A program made the translations under genes and the position numbers. The notes under the pieces are model-generated. The model ran no database searches, had not been told where the DNA came from, and was given only the letters and a program-made list of their open reading frames with translations. A stretch of DNA of 33,303 bases from Acidobacteriaceae bacterium (GTDB taxonomy: Bacteria; Acidobacteriota; Terriglobia; Terriglobales; Acidobacteriaceae). Of the stretch, positions 8,718-17,081 are shown one piece after another (position 1 is the first letter of the stretch; each line of letters starts with the position of its first letter). Location of the stretch: assembly GCA_025350325.1 (NCBI GenBank), contig JANXYB010000091.1:1-33303 (forward strand). The letters are read 5' to 3'.

Positions 8718-10943
8718 ATGATTGCGAAGCGAGAGAAATGTCAAGGAATTCTAAATGGGACTCTAGTCGCATGTGCGTTGGTTGGGGTTGTGTTTCAGGT
8801 TAGTGCCCAGCAGCCCATGGACAGCATCAAGCCCGATGCTTTCCTTTCAACCTTCGACGCGCATCTTGAACTGCGCGCCGGCGAACACGCTCCCGCGCTC
8901 CTCTCGATCAAAGGACGTGACGATGCGGCGTGGCGCAATCAACACGCGGAAACTCTGCCCACAAGTGTCGAGGAGGATGGAGTCGCTGTTCCGGTCAGCT
9001 GGCTGCTGAAGCCGGCGCTCGGCAGCAAAGACGCCAGCGGTGTGGTTTACGTCTATGAGTCGGAGAAACCGCATTTGCGATTGCGCTGGAAGTGGGCAGC
9101 GCGCGCCACTTCGGGGCCTTTTGAACATACGGTCCTGATTGAGAATCTTAGCGGGCATGAAGTTTGGCTACCGATGGTTGATTCGCTTCGCCTTGACCTT
9201 AAAGTTCCGGCAGATACGGAGTTGCGGAACTTTTATGTGGAGAAGGGCGCGGACACTCCTTCTGCACAAGGCACCCACCTGGAGACCGTAGCGGAAGGCT
9301 ATCGCTGGACAGGCAAGTCTTCTACGTATGCGCATCCAATCTCGGGCGAGGCGCGCGAGATCATTCCCGCCGAGGTCGTGTTTACCGCGGCGTATCCGCA
9401 GCAGGGTTGGTATGCGGGAATTGAATTCAGTGGGCGAACCCGCATCACATTGGAGCGGAGCGGCAACAGCTTGAAATCCGTGCTGGGGCTTAATCCGGAA
9501 CCTGGTCCATTCCGGACAAGGCTCGTAGCCAACGGAACATTTGAGTCTCCAACAGTATTCCTTGGTGCTTTCTCCCGAGGCGCGGATGGCGCCGGGAACC
9601 AATTGCGGCCGTGGGTGCGTGCCGTGTTGGGAAACCCACTCACATGGAAGAACCCTCACTATCCGCTGACGGTGAACAATAGCTGGGGCAGCGGCATGCA
9701 GGTGGACGAGCAACTTGCTCTGAAGATGATCGCGGAGTCGAAGCAACTCGGCGTAGAAATGTTTCACATCGACGCCGGCTGGTTCCGCGGCGTGGGTGAC
9801 TGGTATCCCGATGCGAAGAAATTTCCTCGCGGCCTCGCGTTCGTCGCCGACGAGGCGCACAAGCAGGGCTTGCAGTTTGGTTTATGGGTGGATTGGTCCC
9901 AGGCTGCGCTTGATACCGAGCCGGGCGCTCTCAATGTTCGCGATCCAAAAGTTCGCGATTGGTTGGTGACCGATCTTCCTCCCGACTGGAAGCCCGAGGC
10001 GTTCAAAGGCCAAACTGTGGACCTTGGCGTTCCCGCCGCCCACCAGTATCTTGGAAAGGAAGTAAAGCGGATCGTCGATGACTACCATCTTGACATGCTC
10101 GAACACGACGGCTACCTGGTAGCGCAGGGATGCACTCGCGACGATCATCCGCACGCTCCACCCAATCAAAGCACGATAAAGTTAACCCACGACTCGGGTT
10201 TTGATTTTGTGCTGGCTTCGAATTCCACCGACGTAAGCTACCAAGCGGTTCGTGCCTATTACGACATCTATGCGCAAACCCGCCTCGACCATCCCGGATT
10301 GCTCTTCGAGGTCTGCAACGATGGCGGTCGCATGGTCGATTTTGGCTCGGCGGCACATGCGGATTATTTCTCAATTACCGACACTTATGACCCGTTATCA
10401 AATCGCCGCGCATTCTATGACACGAGTTACCTGCTGCCGGCAGCGATGCTCGAGAGCTACGTGGAAAAATGGCCCACACCCAAGCTTGAGAATCTTATCT
10501 ACATGCTGCGTAGCGGCATGATGGGATGGGTCACGATCATGCTCGACACAGCGGCATGGAGTCCCGAGCAACACAACGCTGCACAGCAGGCAATCGCCCT
10601 GTACAAGCAGAAACTCCGGCCGCTGATTCGTGATGCCCACCTGTATCACGTGTCGCGTCGGCCCGACGGCGTTCATTGGGACGGCGTCGAGTACTGGGAC
10701 CCAGCGCGCCGTGACGGCGTTTTATTCGCATTCCGCGGCAGCGTTTCGGATGAATCCGAACACCGCTTTTTACTGGATGGGCTTCGACGGAGCGCACAGT
10801 ATCGTCTGCACTTTGAGGATCGAAGCGCATCGGACAGGGTGGCAACTGGAGCCGAACTAATGGATAAGGGGCTGGCAGTGAGCCTGCATGATCCATTGAG
10901 CTCGGAATTAGTATTCCTGCACAAGCAAACAAAAAAACAGTAG
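8718..10943 (+). CDS. secreted GH36-like alpha-galactosidase (divergent)
   Basis: The 741-residue protein begins with an export signal (hydrophobic stretch 15-30, ending VSAQQ), then an N-terminal beta-sandwich region to about 300, a TIM-barrel to about 640 and a C-terminal beta domain. Barrel landmarks of GH36 are present: IDAGWF at 351-356, GDWYPDAKKFPRGL at 360-372 and FGLWVDW at 387-393. Asp464 in DMLEHDGY lies where GH36 enzymes carry the nucleophile (usually within K-W/Y-D). Asp541 in EVCNDGGRMVDFG matches the acid/base position (usually C-x-GGGR-x-D). The residues around the nucleophile differ from the canonical KWD, so specificity could differ from plain alpha-galactosidase. The gene follows the TonB transporter by 143 bp and precedes an SDR gene by 26 bp. 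The Shine-Dalgarno site is weak. Confidence 0.82.
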   Translation: MIAKREKCQGILNGTLVACALVGVVFQVSAQQPMDSIKPDAFLSTFDAHLELRAGEHAPALLSIKGRDDAAWRNQHAETLPTSVEEDGVAVPVSWLLKPALGSKDASGVVYVYESEKPHLRLRWKWAARATSGPFEHTVLIENLSGHEVWLPMVDSLRLDLKVPADTELRNFYVEKGADTPSAQGTHLETVAEGYRWTGKSSTYAHPISGEAREIIPAEVVFTAAYPQQGWYAGIEFSGRTRITLERSGNSLKSVLGLNPEPGPFRTRLVANGTFESPTVFLGAFSRGADGAGNQLRPWVRAVLGNPLTWKNPHYPLTVNNSWGSGMQVDEQLALKMIAESKQLGVEMFHIDAGWFRGVGDWYPDAKKFPRGLAFVADEAHKQGLQFGLWVDWSQAALDTEPGALNVRDPKVRDWLVTDLPPDWKPEAFKGQTVDLGVPAAHQYLGKEVKRIVDDYHLDMLEHDGYLVAQGCTRDDHPHAPPNQSTIKLTHDSGFDFVLASNSTDVSYQAVRAYYDIYAQTRLDHPGLLFEVCNDGGRMVDFGSAAHADYFSITDTYDPLSNRRAFYDTSYLLPAAMLESYVEKWPTPKLENLIYMLRSGMMGWVTIMLDTAAWSPEQHNAAQQAIALYKQKLRPLIRDAHLYHVSRRPDGVHWDGVEYWDPARRDGVLFAFRGSVSDESEHRFLLDGLRRSAQYRLHFEDRSASDRVATGAELMDKGLAVSLHDPLSSELVFLHKQTKKQ

Positions 10944-10969
10944 GCGCTTGGCTGACCAAGAGGGCCCAA

Positions 10970-11746
10970 ATGGAGAATGAATTCGCCGACAAGGTTGCCG
11001 TTGTCACGGGCGCTGCGCAAGGCATTGGCCGCGCTATTGCAGAAAATCTCCATGCAAAGGGGGCGCGCGTTGTGCTTGTGGATCGGAACGCGTCCGCAGT
11101 TGCCGAGACGACAACGTCGTTACGGCGAACAGGCCAGTGCGATGTGCATTACCTAGTGACCGATTTGGGAGATTCGCAAGCGATCGAGTCCCTGGCAAAG
11201 CAAGTGGCTGGTCTGGAACCCACGGTAGATATTATCGTCAACAATGCCGGAATTGAAGCGGACTTGCCCTTCGAGAGGGTGACACCGGATTTGTTCGATC
11301 GCGTGATTGCCGTAAACCTTCGAGCCCCGCTGCTGATTAGCCAGGCGTTAGTACCGCTCTTCCCGGATTCTGGGGGATCGATCATCAATATCAGCTCGAT
11401 CCATGCAGAGTATGCATTTCCAAATTCCATCCCGTATGCATGCTCCAAGGCAGGATTGGTGGCATTGACGCGGAATCTCGCGCTGGAATTGGCCCCCAGA
11501 CAGATTCGGGTCAATGCCGTCTGCCCCGGATACATCGATACGGCCATGTGGGAGGAGTGGCTGCGCACTGCCGGAAACCCAGATGAGCTGGCTCGCCAGA
11601 CGGAAGCGCTGCACCCGCTGGGAAGAAGGGGACTCCCGCAGGATGTTGCAGAAGCGGTTGCATACCTGGCAAGCCCGCGTTCGGCATGGATCACAGGTAC
11701 TCGAATAGTTGTGGATGGCGGCCTAACAATACGAGCCCATCCATAA
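10970..11746 (+). CDS. short-chain dehydrogenase/reductase (classical SDR)
   Basis: This 258-residue protein is a complete classical SDR. The cofactor motif TGAAQGIG is at 13-20, NNAG at 91-94, the catalytic serine in NISS (about 142-143), and the YxxxK pair Tyr156/Lys160. Asp38 at the end of the second beta strand (VLVDRN) suggests NAD(H) rather than NADP(H). The C-terminus WITGTRIVVDGG is typical. AGAGGG sits six bases before ATG 10970, only 26 bp after the glycoside hydrolase stop, so the two probably form one operon. In this context it may oxidise a free sugar or a later keto-deoxy sugar acid, as SDRs do in non-phosphorylative sugar pathways. That assignment is inference from neighbours, since SDR specificity cannot be read from these motifs. 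Confidence 0.9.
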   Translation: MENEFADKVAVVTGAAQGIGRAIAENLHAKGARVVLVDRNASAVAETTTSLRRTGQCDVHYLVTDLGDSQAIESLAKQVAGLEPTVDIIVNNAGIEADLPFERVTPDLFDRVIAVNLRAPLLISQALVPLFPDSGGSIINISSIHAEYAFPNSIPYACSKAGLVALTRNLALELAPRQIRVNAVCPGYIDTAMWEEWLRTAGNPDELARQTEALHPLGRRGLPQDVAEAVAYLASPRSAWITGTRIVVDGGLTIRAHP

Positions 11747-11896
11747 TTCGTAAAGCTGATAAGTCAGTTACTATGGCCGCAAAACGATGGATTTATTGGT
11801 AAAGCAATCTGCTTGCCGATTTTCCAGTATTCACCGTTCTCGCCATGGCCTAAGATTGCAGCGCAAGCGAAGAAGCGTGCGCGAGGCCTTCCCTCA

Positions 11897-13834
11897 ATGA
11901 AAAAGCAGAAAGCAGCCTTAAGCGAGACACTGAAACTGGAATTCAAGAAAGATCTCGAGCTTTTCGAGTATTTCCTCGTGCTGTTAAACAGTTCAAGTCC
12001 GATTCGAAATGTGGAACTCATGTGGGCTGACGACCTCGAACTGTTCGACCCAACGCAGCGCCCTCGCGTCAATACCGGCGAGGCTCTAGTGCAACTGCAG
12101 GTGAATGTCGGCGATGGTCCGGGACGCAGCTCTCCCAGTCCCAGCACATATTTCTGCGATCTTGTGCATGGCTTTGGCGCTCACGAAGAACAGACCTGCG
12201 CCCGCAGCGACAAACCGGCAAAAGAGTTATGCCGGGCAACCTCCCGCAGCCATGTGTACCCCTGCCACGTGGGCTTGACCGATATTGCGGTACCGGTCAA
12301 ATGTGAAGACCGCTATCTTGGCACCCTTTTTAGCGGTCAAGTGCTCACCAAGCCGCCGACGCCCGAGGGCTTTGCTCGTGCTCGAGCGGCGCTCATCGGT
12401 CAGCCGCACATCGATATGCTAAGGCTCGAAGAATCCTATTACCGCGTTCCTGTGGTGACCACCGCTCAGTTGGCCGAGATGGTGCGGATGATGGAACTGT
12501 TCGCGCGCTATCTTGCCAATGCCTGGAAGCGACTGGAGATTATGAGTGAATTCCAGCAGATGCGAGAACGGGAGATTTCGCTCGACAAGCGTGAACTGGT
12601 TGAAAAACTGCTTTCTGGGCAGATGGCGGGCGGTCAGGGGGGAAATCTCTATGCACTTCACTCCTTGGCGCGGAATGTGGGACTGGAGCGCTTTCCCGAT
12701 CGGGTGCTCTTGCTGCGACTACAGGATCAACTGCATAAGTCATTGGGAACTGCGGCGCCGCGCTCACCCGAGCAGGCTTCAGCTGACGCTATCGGCAGCC
12801 AACTCACTCTTGTGCGCGTTGCGCATATGATCGAGGATCGATGCCGAAGCTGGCCAAACACCCTCGCGGCGCTCGTGGCGCCCGGTGAGATGTGTATCTT
12901 TACATGTCAGCGAGCAAGAGGTGCAAACCAAGAACGCATGCTGCTGGACGAAATCGCGCAGGCGCTCCTGCGCACCGCACGTTCTCAGGGATTGATGACG
13001 GCTCGCATCGGCATCAGTGGCCAGCGTCAGCAACCAGCGGAACTGCTTGGTTCGTATCACGAGGCTGCTTCGGCTCTCGATTCAGGTCTTTCCACGGTGA
13101 ACTGGTTTGAACTATTACCAGAAAGACGGCAGCAGCCTGCGCAGGTGCTGGGACGAGTCTTGAAGGCCATTCAAGGATCGGATCCGTTAGCAGTTACGGC
13201 CGCGCTCCGTGAGTTCTTCGCGGCCACCGCTCCTGGTGCCGCTACTGTCGGTCAATTGTCCCAGGCGAGAGGACTGCTCACCTGGGCTTGCGAACACCTT
13301 TCGCACGAGGTTGCAGAGTTGGGAGCAAGCCCGGAGCCGGTGAATGTGGCCCGGAATGCGGCGATCCAGATCATTATGGGCTCGCCAAGTTCGTTTGCTA
13401 TGACCGAAGCGTTTCGTTCTTTCGTTGAACACTTGCGTCTGCACATGATGCAGCTTTTCAGTCGTCGCGAACAAAAGATAGTAAGCGAAGCCCAGCGACT
13501 GGTTCGTGAGGTGGGACCTGAAAGGGCTACGATCCATACCCTGGCACAGGATCTGAAACTCTCGGCCGGACACCTTGGACGCGTCTACAGTCGGACTGCC
13601 GGCCACACCCTTGAGGAATTCCTCATCCGGCAAAAGCTCGAGATGAGCAAGCGGCTTCTGCTGGATCCGCGACTTCAGGTGGCCGAGGTTGCAGATCGCT
13701 GTGGCTTCTGCAATCCTGCTTACTTCGCTTCAGTGTTTAAGAAATACATGCACTGCACGCCGCGGGCTTACGCGAGCCAGCCACAACGCTGGGCCTCTGA
13801 ACCCAGCCTTGGGCAAGCGCGTGCCGCCAGTTAA
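11897..13834 (+). CDS. AraC-family transcriptional regulator with N-terminal PocR sensory domain
   Basis: I place the start at ATG 11897 (GAGG ten bases upstream), giving 645 residues; the frame is also open to a TTG at 11813. The N-terminal about 180 residues match the PocR ligand-binding domain: FCDLVHGFGAHEEQTCARSD, then YPCHVGLTDIAVPV and RYLGTLFSGQVL, including the conserved Cys positions. The middle part (about 255-400) resembles the degenerate CdaR-like GGDEF module (FPDRVLLLRL, then ARIGISGQRQQPAELLGSYHEA). The C-terminus (about 545-635) is an AraC double helix-turn-helix ending VADRCGFCNPAYFASVFKKY and TPRAY. PocR domains sense small organic compounds. The adjacent alcohol dehydrogenase gene starts 15 bp downstream, so the regulator probably controls this sugar locus and is co-transcribed with that gene. 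Confidence 0.9.
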   Translation: MKKQKAALSETLKLEFKKDLELFEYFLVLLNSSSPIRNVELMWADDLELFDPTQRPRVNTGEALVQLQVNVGDGPGRSSPSPSTYFCDLVHGFGAHEEQTCARSDKPAKELCRATSRSHVYPCHVGLTDIAVPVKCEDRYLGTLFSGQVLTKPPTPEGFARARAALIGQPHIDMLRLEESYYRVPVVTTAQLAEMVRMMELFARYLANAWKRLEIMSEFQQMREREISLDKRELVEKLLSGQMAGGQGGNLYALHSLARNVGLERFPDRVLLLRLQDQLHKSLGTAAPRSPEQASADAIGSQLTLVRVAHMIEDRCRSWPNTLAALVAPGEMCIFTCQRARGANQERMLLDEIAQALLRTARSQGLMTARIGISGQRQQPAELLGSYHEAASALDSGLSTVNWFELLPERRQQPAQVLGRVLKAIQGSDPLAVTAALREFFAATAPGAATVGQLSQARGLLTWACEHLSHEVAELGASPEPVNVARNAAIQIIMGSPSSFAMTEAFRSFVEHLRLHMMQLFSRREQKIVSEAQRLVREVGPERATIHTLAQDLKLSAGHLGRVYSRTAGHTLEEFLIRQKLEMSKRLLLDPRLQVAEVADRCGFCNPAYFASVFKKYMHCTPRAYASQPQRWASEPSLGQARAAS

Positions 13835-13849
13835 AGTCATGGAGAGATA

Positions 13850-14839
13850 ATGCGCGCATTGGTTTACACCGCACCACATCATGTCGAATTGCAGGACATT
13901 CCCCGGCGAATTCCTGTGCTCGGAGAGAGCGAAATAGCCGTCACTGCCGCTGGAATTTGCGGCTCGGATATATCGGGCTTCCTGGGGCACAGTCGCCGCC
14001 GCGTTCCCCCGATGGTTCTGGGGCACGAACTCATCGGCAGGCGGCAAGATGGCAAGCGCGTCGTTGTCAATCCACTGATCAGCTGCGGTCGTTGTGCGGC
14101 GTGCCTGAGCGGTGCGCAGAATCTGTGCTCCACTTGGCGCTTGCTGGGCATGGACCGCACCACGGGTTGCTATGCCGAGTTTGTCTCGGTTCCTGAAACG
14201 CAGATTTACAGCGTGCCTGACGACCTGACAGATGCGCGGGCTGTCATGGCTGAGCCACTGGCTAACATTGTCCACTTGTTTCGGATTGCTGCCCCACTAC
14301 CTTTCTTTCGCATGGGTATTGTGGGGGGAGGAACGATGGGCTCACTGGCGCTCTTGACAGCATTGCGCCTCGGCGTGCGCGAAGTATTGGTGCAAGATGT
14401 GAGTGAAGTCCGCCTAGAGGTTGCGCGCCGTCTGGGCGCCACGCTAGCCGTGAATGTCTCCACTGAACAGGGACGCGGCGACGCTCAAGGCTTTGCAGGC
14501 CACGGTCTTGACCTTGTACTCGATGCCTCAGGCAATACTGCCGCGCGCCAAGCGGCATTTGATCTTTGCCGGCCTGGAGGGCTTGTTGTGCTGCTGGGGT
14601 TGAGCCAGGAGCACAGCGAGATCGATTTTGTGACGAGCATTCGCAAGGAGCATCGGGTAGCGATGTCGTTTGCCTACACGCCAGTTGATTTTGAGCGGTC
14701 CCTGGCATTACTAACGGCTGGAGAAATCGATTTGAGCCCGTGGACCGTTGAGATGCCGCTGGAGGACGGTCAAAAAGCGTTTGATCGCATGACTACCGCT
14801 CCTGGCGACACCCTCAAGATGCTGCTACGGGTGAACTGA
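13850..14839 (+). CDS. zinc-dependent alcohol/polyol dehydrogenase (MDR family)
   Basis: The 329-residue protein has a GroES-like N-terminus with catalytic-zinc ligands Cys37 (GICGSD), His59-Glu60 (VLGHE) and Glu135 (AEPLA). The structural-zinc cysteines 79, 82, 85 and 93 are all present (CGRCAACLSGAQNLC). A Rossmann motif is at about 156-164 (GIVGGGTMG). This pattern fits the sorbitol/threonine/L-idonate-dehydrogenase branch of medium-chain dehydrogenases. GGAGA precedes ATG 13850, 15 bp after the regulator stop. With the SDR, it supplies a second oxidation step in the locus; possible substrates are a sugar, sugar alcohol or sugar acid. It ends four bases before the convergent sugar-acid dehydratase gene. 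Confidence 0.9.
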   Translation: MRALVYTAPHHVELQDIPRRIPVLGESEIAVTAAGICGSDISGFLGHSRRRVPPMVLGHELIGRRQDGKRVVVNPLISCGRCAACLSGAQNLCSTWRLLGMDRTTGCYAEFVSVPETQIYSVPDDLTDARAVMAEPLANIVHLFRIAAPLPFFRMGIVGGGTMGSLALLTALRLGVREVLVQDVSEVRLEVARRLGATLAVNVSTEQGRGDAQGFAGHGLDLVLDASGNTAARQAAFDLCRPGGLVVLLGLSQEHSEIDFVTSIRKEHRVAMSFAYTPVDFERSLALLTAGEIDLSPWTVEMPLEDGQKAFDRMTTAPGDTLKMLLRVN

Positions 14840-14843
14840 AGCA

Positions 14844-15977
14844 CTATTCAACGAAGCGGTAACGCGCGATGGTCTCCTGGTTCAGGGTAACGCCGAGGCC
14901 CGGCGCCTGCGGCACTCGAACGCAGCCATCCGACTCAACAGGGAAGCGCTCAATCGTGGTCTGCCAGCGCAGCGGCGAGTGGCTTAGAGAAAATTCGAGC
15001 GGTTCAACATTCGGCTGAGCGGCCAGGAAGTGCAGATTAGCTGCAATCTCGATATTTGTTTTGTAGCCGTGCGTTATCAGCCGCTTCCCGCGTGTATAGG
15101 CGGCAGCGGCAATTTGCAGGATGCCAGTAAAGCCGCCGACTTGGGAGATGTCGGGTTGACAGATGCTGGCGCCTCCGTGATCCATCATATCGATGAATTC
15201 ACTCACGCTTGTGAGACCCAGGTCGCCAACGCCCGTGGGCAGTCCGTGACGACTCATTTCCAAGTGACCTTCGACATCATCGAGCGGCAACGGGGCTTCG
15301 AGGAACCAGACGCCGACCTCTCGAAATATGGGGATGAGTCGAAGGCCCTCTGCTGCCGTTCGGTAAGAAAGCGCGGCATCAATGATCAAGCGAGCTTCGT
15401 CGCCCGCCTGCGAGCGTGCGGCGGTCAGCAGCCGTCCTGTCAAGGCAATGTCATCCAGCCACCAGGGATCGGCGGCGAACTTAAAGTTTCGCAGGTTTTT
15501 GGCCTGACCGGCGGCTACCTGTGCGCGGACTTCCGCGGGAGTTCGCGCCATCGGATAAATGGTGCCGTAAGCAGGCAACCTATCTCTCCTGGCGCCGCCA
15601 AGTAAGGCGTGGACGGGCTTCTGTTCAATCTTGCCGCGCAAATCCCATAGAGCAAGGTCCACGCCGCCAATCGCGTGCATCGCCAATCCGCGCCTTCCCA
15701 CATAATCTGTGGACTCATACATGCGATGCCATAGCTGCACTGGATCAGCAGGGTCGGCGCCCACCAGCACTGACGAGAGCGATCGAGCGTGATTGTGTGC
15801 TGAGGGGCCACGAACGATCGCCTGAACGGCCGGAGCCATCGACTCAGTTTCGCCAATGCCAACCATCCCGCTGTCTGTGTGCACCACCAGAACGCAGTCA
15901 TCATACGACCCGTCGAACAGTTCTATGAGCGGGTCTTCCGCGCGCAAATGAATAGCCTCAACGGCAGTGATTTTCAT
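14844..15977 (-). CDS. enolase-superfamily protein, mandelate racemase/muconate lactonizing type (probable sugar-acid dehydratase)
   Basis: ATG 15977 is preferred because GGGAGA lies seven bases upstream and MKITAVEAI is a typical family start; the 56-residue upstream extension has no homology-like content. The 377-residue protein shows the capping domain (AMHAIGGVDLALWDLRGK, about 99-116) and the barrel active site. Lys166 (NFKFA) is on strand two. Metal-ligand candidates are Asp200 (LIIDAALSY), Glu227 (FLEAPLP) and Asp252 (GVGDLGLTS). Asp276 and His303 (ITHGYKTNIEIAANLHF) form the usual Asp-His base, and Glu328 (PLEFS) is on the last strand. The family's third ligand is normally Glu, so Asp252 is notable. 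His303 and Glu328 favour acid-sugar dehydration (for example galactonate-, fuconate- or rhamnonate-type). The gene is convergent with the zinc dehydrogenase. Confidence 0.88.
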   Translation of the reverse strand: MKITAVEAIHLRAEDPLIELFDGSYDDCVLVVHTDSGMVGIGETESMAPAVQAIVRGPSAHNHARSLSSVLVGADPADPVQLWHRMYESTDYVGRRGLAMHAIGGVDLALWDLRGKIEQKPVHALLGGARRDRLPAYGTIYPMARTPAEVRAQVAAGQAKNLRNFKFAADPWWLDDIALTGRLLTAARSQAGDEARLIIDAALSYRTAAEGLRLIPIFREVGVWFLEAPLPLDDVEGHLEMSRHGLPTGVGDLGLTSVSEFIDMMDHGGASICQPDISQVGGFTGILQIAAAAYTRGKRLITHGYKTNIEIAANLHFLAAQPNVEPLEFSLSHSPLRWQTTIERFPVESDGCVRVPQAPGLGVTLNQETIARYRFVE

Positions 15978-16125
15978 CCTGTTTTCTCCCGACGGCTGAT
16001 GATAAAGCGCGCCTATGGGTGCCGTTAAGGCACAAAACGATAGAACGAAGGAATGATCCGCAAAACAAGCGTGACCGGCCGCTGCAGGTATTGCCGATGA
16101 CTCAGCAACGCGGGTAAGCTCGGCC
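15978..16125. promoter_or_regulatory. divergent promoter region between the dehydratase gene and the EamA pair
   Basis: A 148-bp gap separates two divergently transcribed genes, so both promoters should lie here. I cannot pick reliable -35/-10 elements. It is a natural location for a binding site of the PocR/AraC regulator, but no clear operator repeat stands out. Confidence 0.35.
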
Positions 16126-16599
16126 ATGACGCACAAGGGCTTCATGAATGAAGAGAATCAATTGAAAACACTCCCATTGTGGCTGTTATGGTCACTGGCA
16201 ACCATCGTGTTGTGGGGCACCTGGGGACTAGTGTCCAAGATTGCCTCCTCCGGAGTGGATGCGTACGTCAATCAACTGCTGTACACGGCAGGACTGGCGC
16301 CCCTGCTGATCTTTGTTGCATGGACGGTGCGGAAGAATGCCGAGGCTGAAAAGAGCCAAGGCCGCGCTGCAGGCGTATTCTGGGCGTTTCTTACCGGCAT
16401 CCTGGGCGGCGTAGGAAACCTCGCGTTTTTCCAGGCCCTCGTCACCGGCGGTAACGCGTCAGTGGTTGCACCCGTTACAGCGTTGTTTCCAATGGTCACG
16501 GTAGTGCTTGCTCTATTGTTCCTGAAAGAAAAGCTCGGCCGGACGCAGTGGGTTGGCCTGACGCTGGCTTTCGTCGCGATCTATCTACTGAGCGCGTGA
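16126..16599 (+). CDS. half-size EamA/DMT transporter subunit (first of pair)
   Basis: This 157-residue membrane protein has five hydrophobic helices and corresponds to a single EamA repeat, half of the usual ten-helix drug/metabolite transporter. Recognisable features are the first-helix WSLATIVLWGTWGLVSKIA, GGVGNLAFFQALVTGGNASVVAPVTALFPMVTVVLALLFLKEKL (the signature tail of an EamA domain) and a final helix. An alternative ATG lies at 16144, so the N-terminus is uncertain by six residues. The second gene, 18 bp downstream, encodes another single repeat, so the two products probably assemble as a heterodimer. The likely cargo is a sugar or sugar acid of this locus, by context only. Confidence 0.85.
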   Translation: MTHKGFMNEENQLKTLPLWLLWSLATIVLWGTWGLVSKIASSGVDAYVNQLLYTAGLAPLLIFVAWTVRKNAEAEKSQGRAAGVFWAFLTGILGGVGNLAFFQALVTGGNASVVAPVTALFPMVTVVLALLFLKEKLGRTQWVGLTLAFVAIYLLSA

Positions 16600-16617
16600 G
16601 AGTAGTGGAGGCTGGAT

Positions 16618-17055
16618 ATGCATGCTTGGTTAGTCTTCGCTGTTTTAGCATTGGTTCTGTGGGGCATTACGGGCATAACTCAAAAACTCTCAACGAATCG
16701 GATTTCGAGCGAACGCTCGTTCTTATGGTTCTGCTGGGCGATGGTGGCTTTGTCCGCAGCCGTGCTAATCGTCGCGCACCCCCATTGGAACTTGGCAAGA
16801 GCGGTGGTGATTTGTTCAGTGGCCGGCGGTGCGCTCAATGGTCTCGGAGCGTGGACGAGTTTTCGCGCTCTCGAATCGGGCGGAAAAGCTTCTGTAGTCA
16901 TTTCGCTTATCTCGCTTTATCCGCTGCTGACGGTTGGATTGGCAGTGCTGTTCCTACATGAGCGACTGACCCTGACGCAAACGGCAGGCGCTGTAACTGC
17001 CATTGCGGCCGCCATCCTTCTCTCGATTGAGTCGCAACCCAAGATTGTGGCATAA
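16618..17055 (+). CDS. half-size EamA/DMT transporter subunit (second of pair)
   Basis: The 145-residue protein is a second single EamA repeat: HAWLVFAVLALVLWGITGITQK at the start, then GALNGLGAWTSFRALESGGKASVVISLISLYPLLTVGLAVLFLHERL, and a last helix ending AAAILLSIES. GGAGG is six bases before ATG 16618, and the gap to the first EamA gene is 18 bp, so they are one operon. Paired single-domain transporters of this sort are thought to work as antiparallel heterodimers, as in paired small multidrug resistance proteins. The positive charges differ between the two, which fits opposite membrane orientation, but this was judged by eye only. Confidence 0.86.
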   Translation: MHAWLVFAVLALVLWGITGITQKLSTNRISSERSFLWFCWAMVALSAAVLIVAHPHWNLARAVVICSVAGGALNGLGAWTSFRALESGGKASVVISLISLYPLLTVGLAVLFLHERLTLTQTAGAVTAIAAAILLSIESQPKIVA

Positions 17056-17081
17056 GAAGCGGACGCATGCAGAACCAATGC

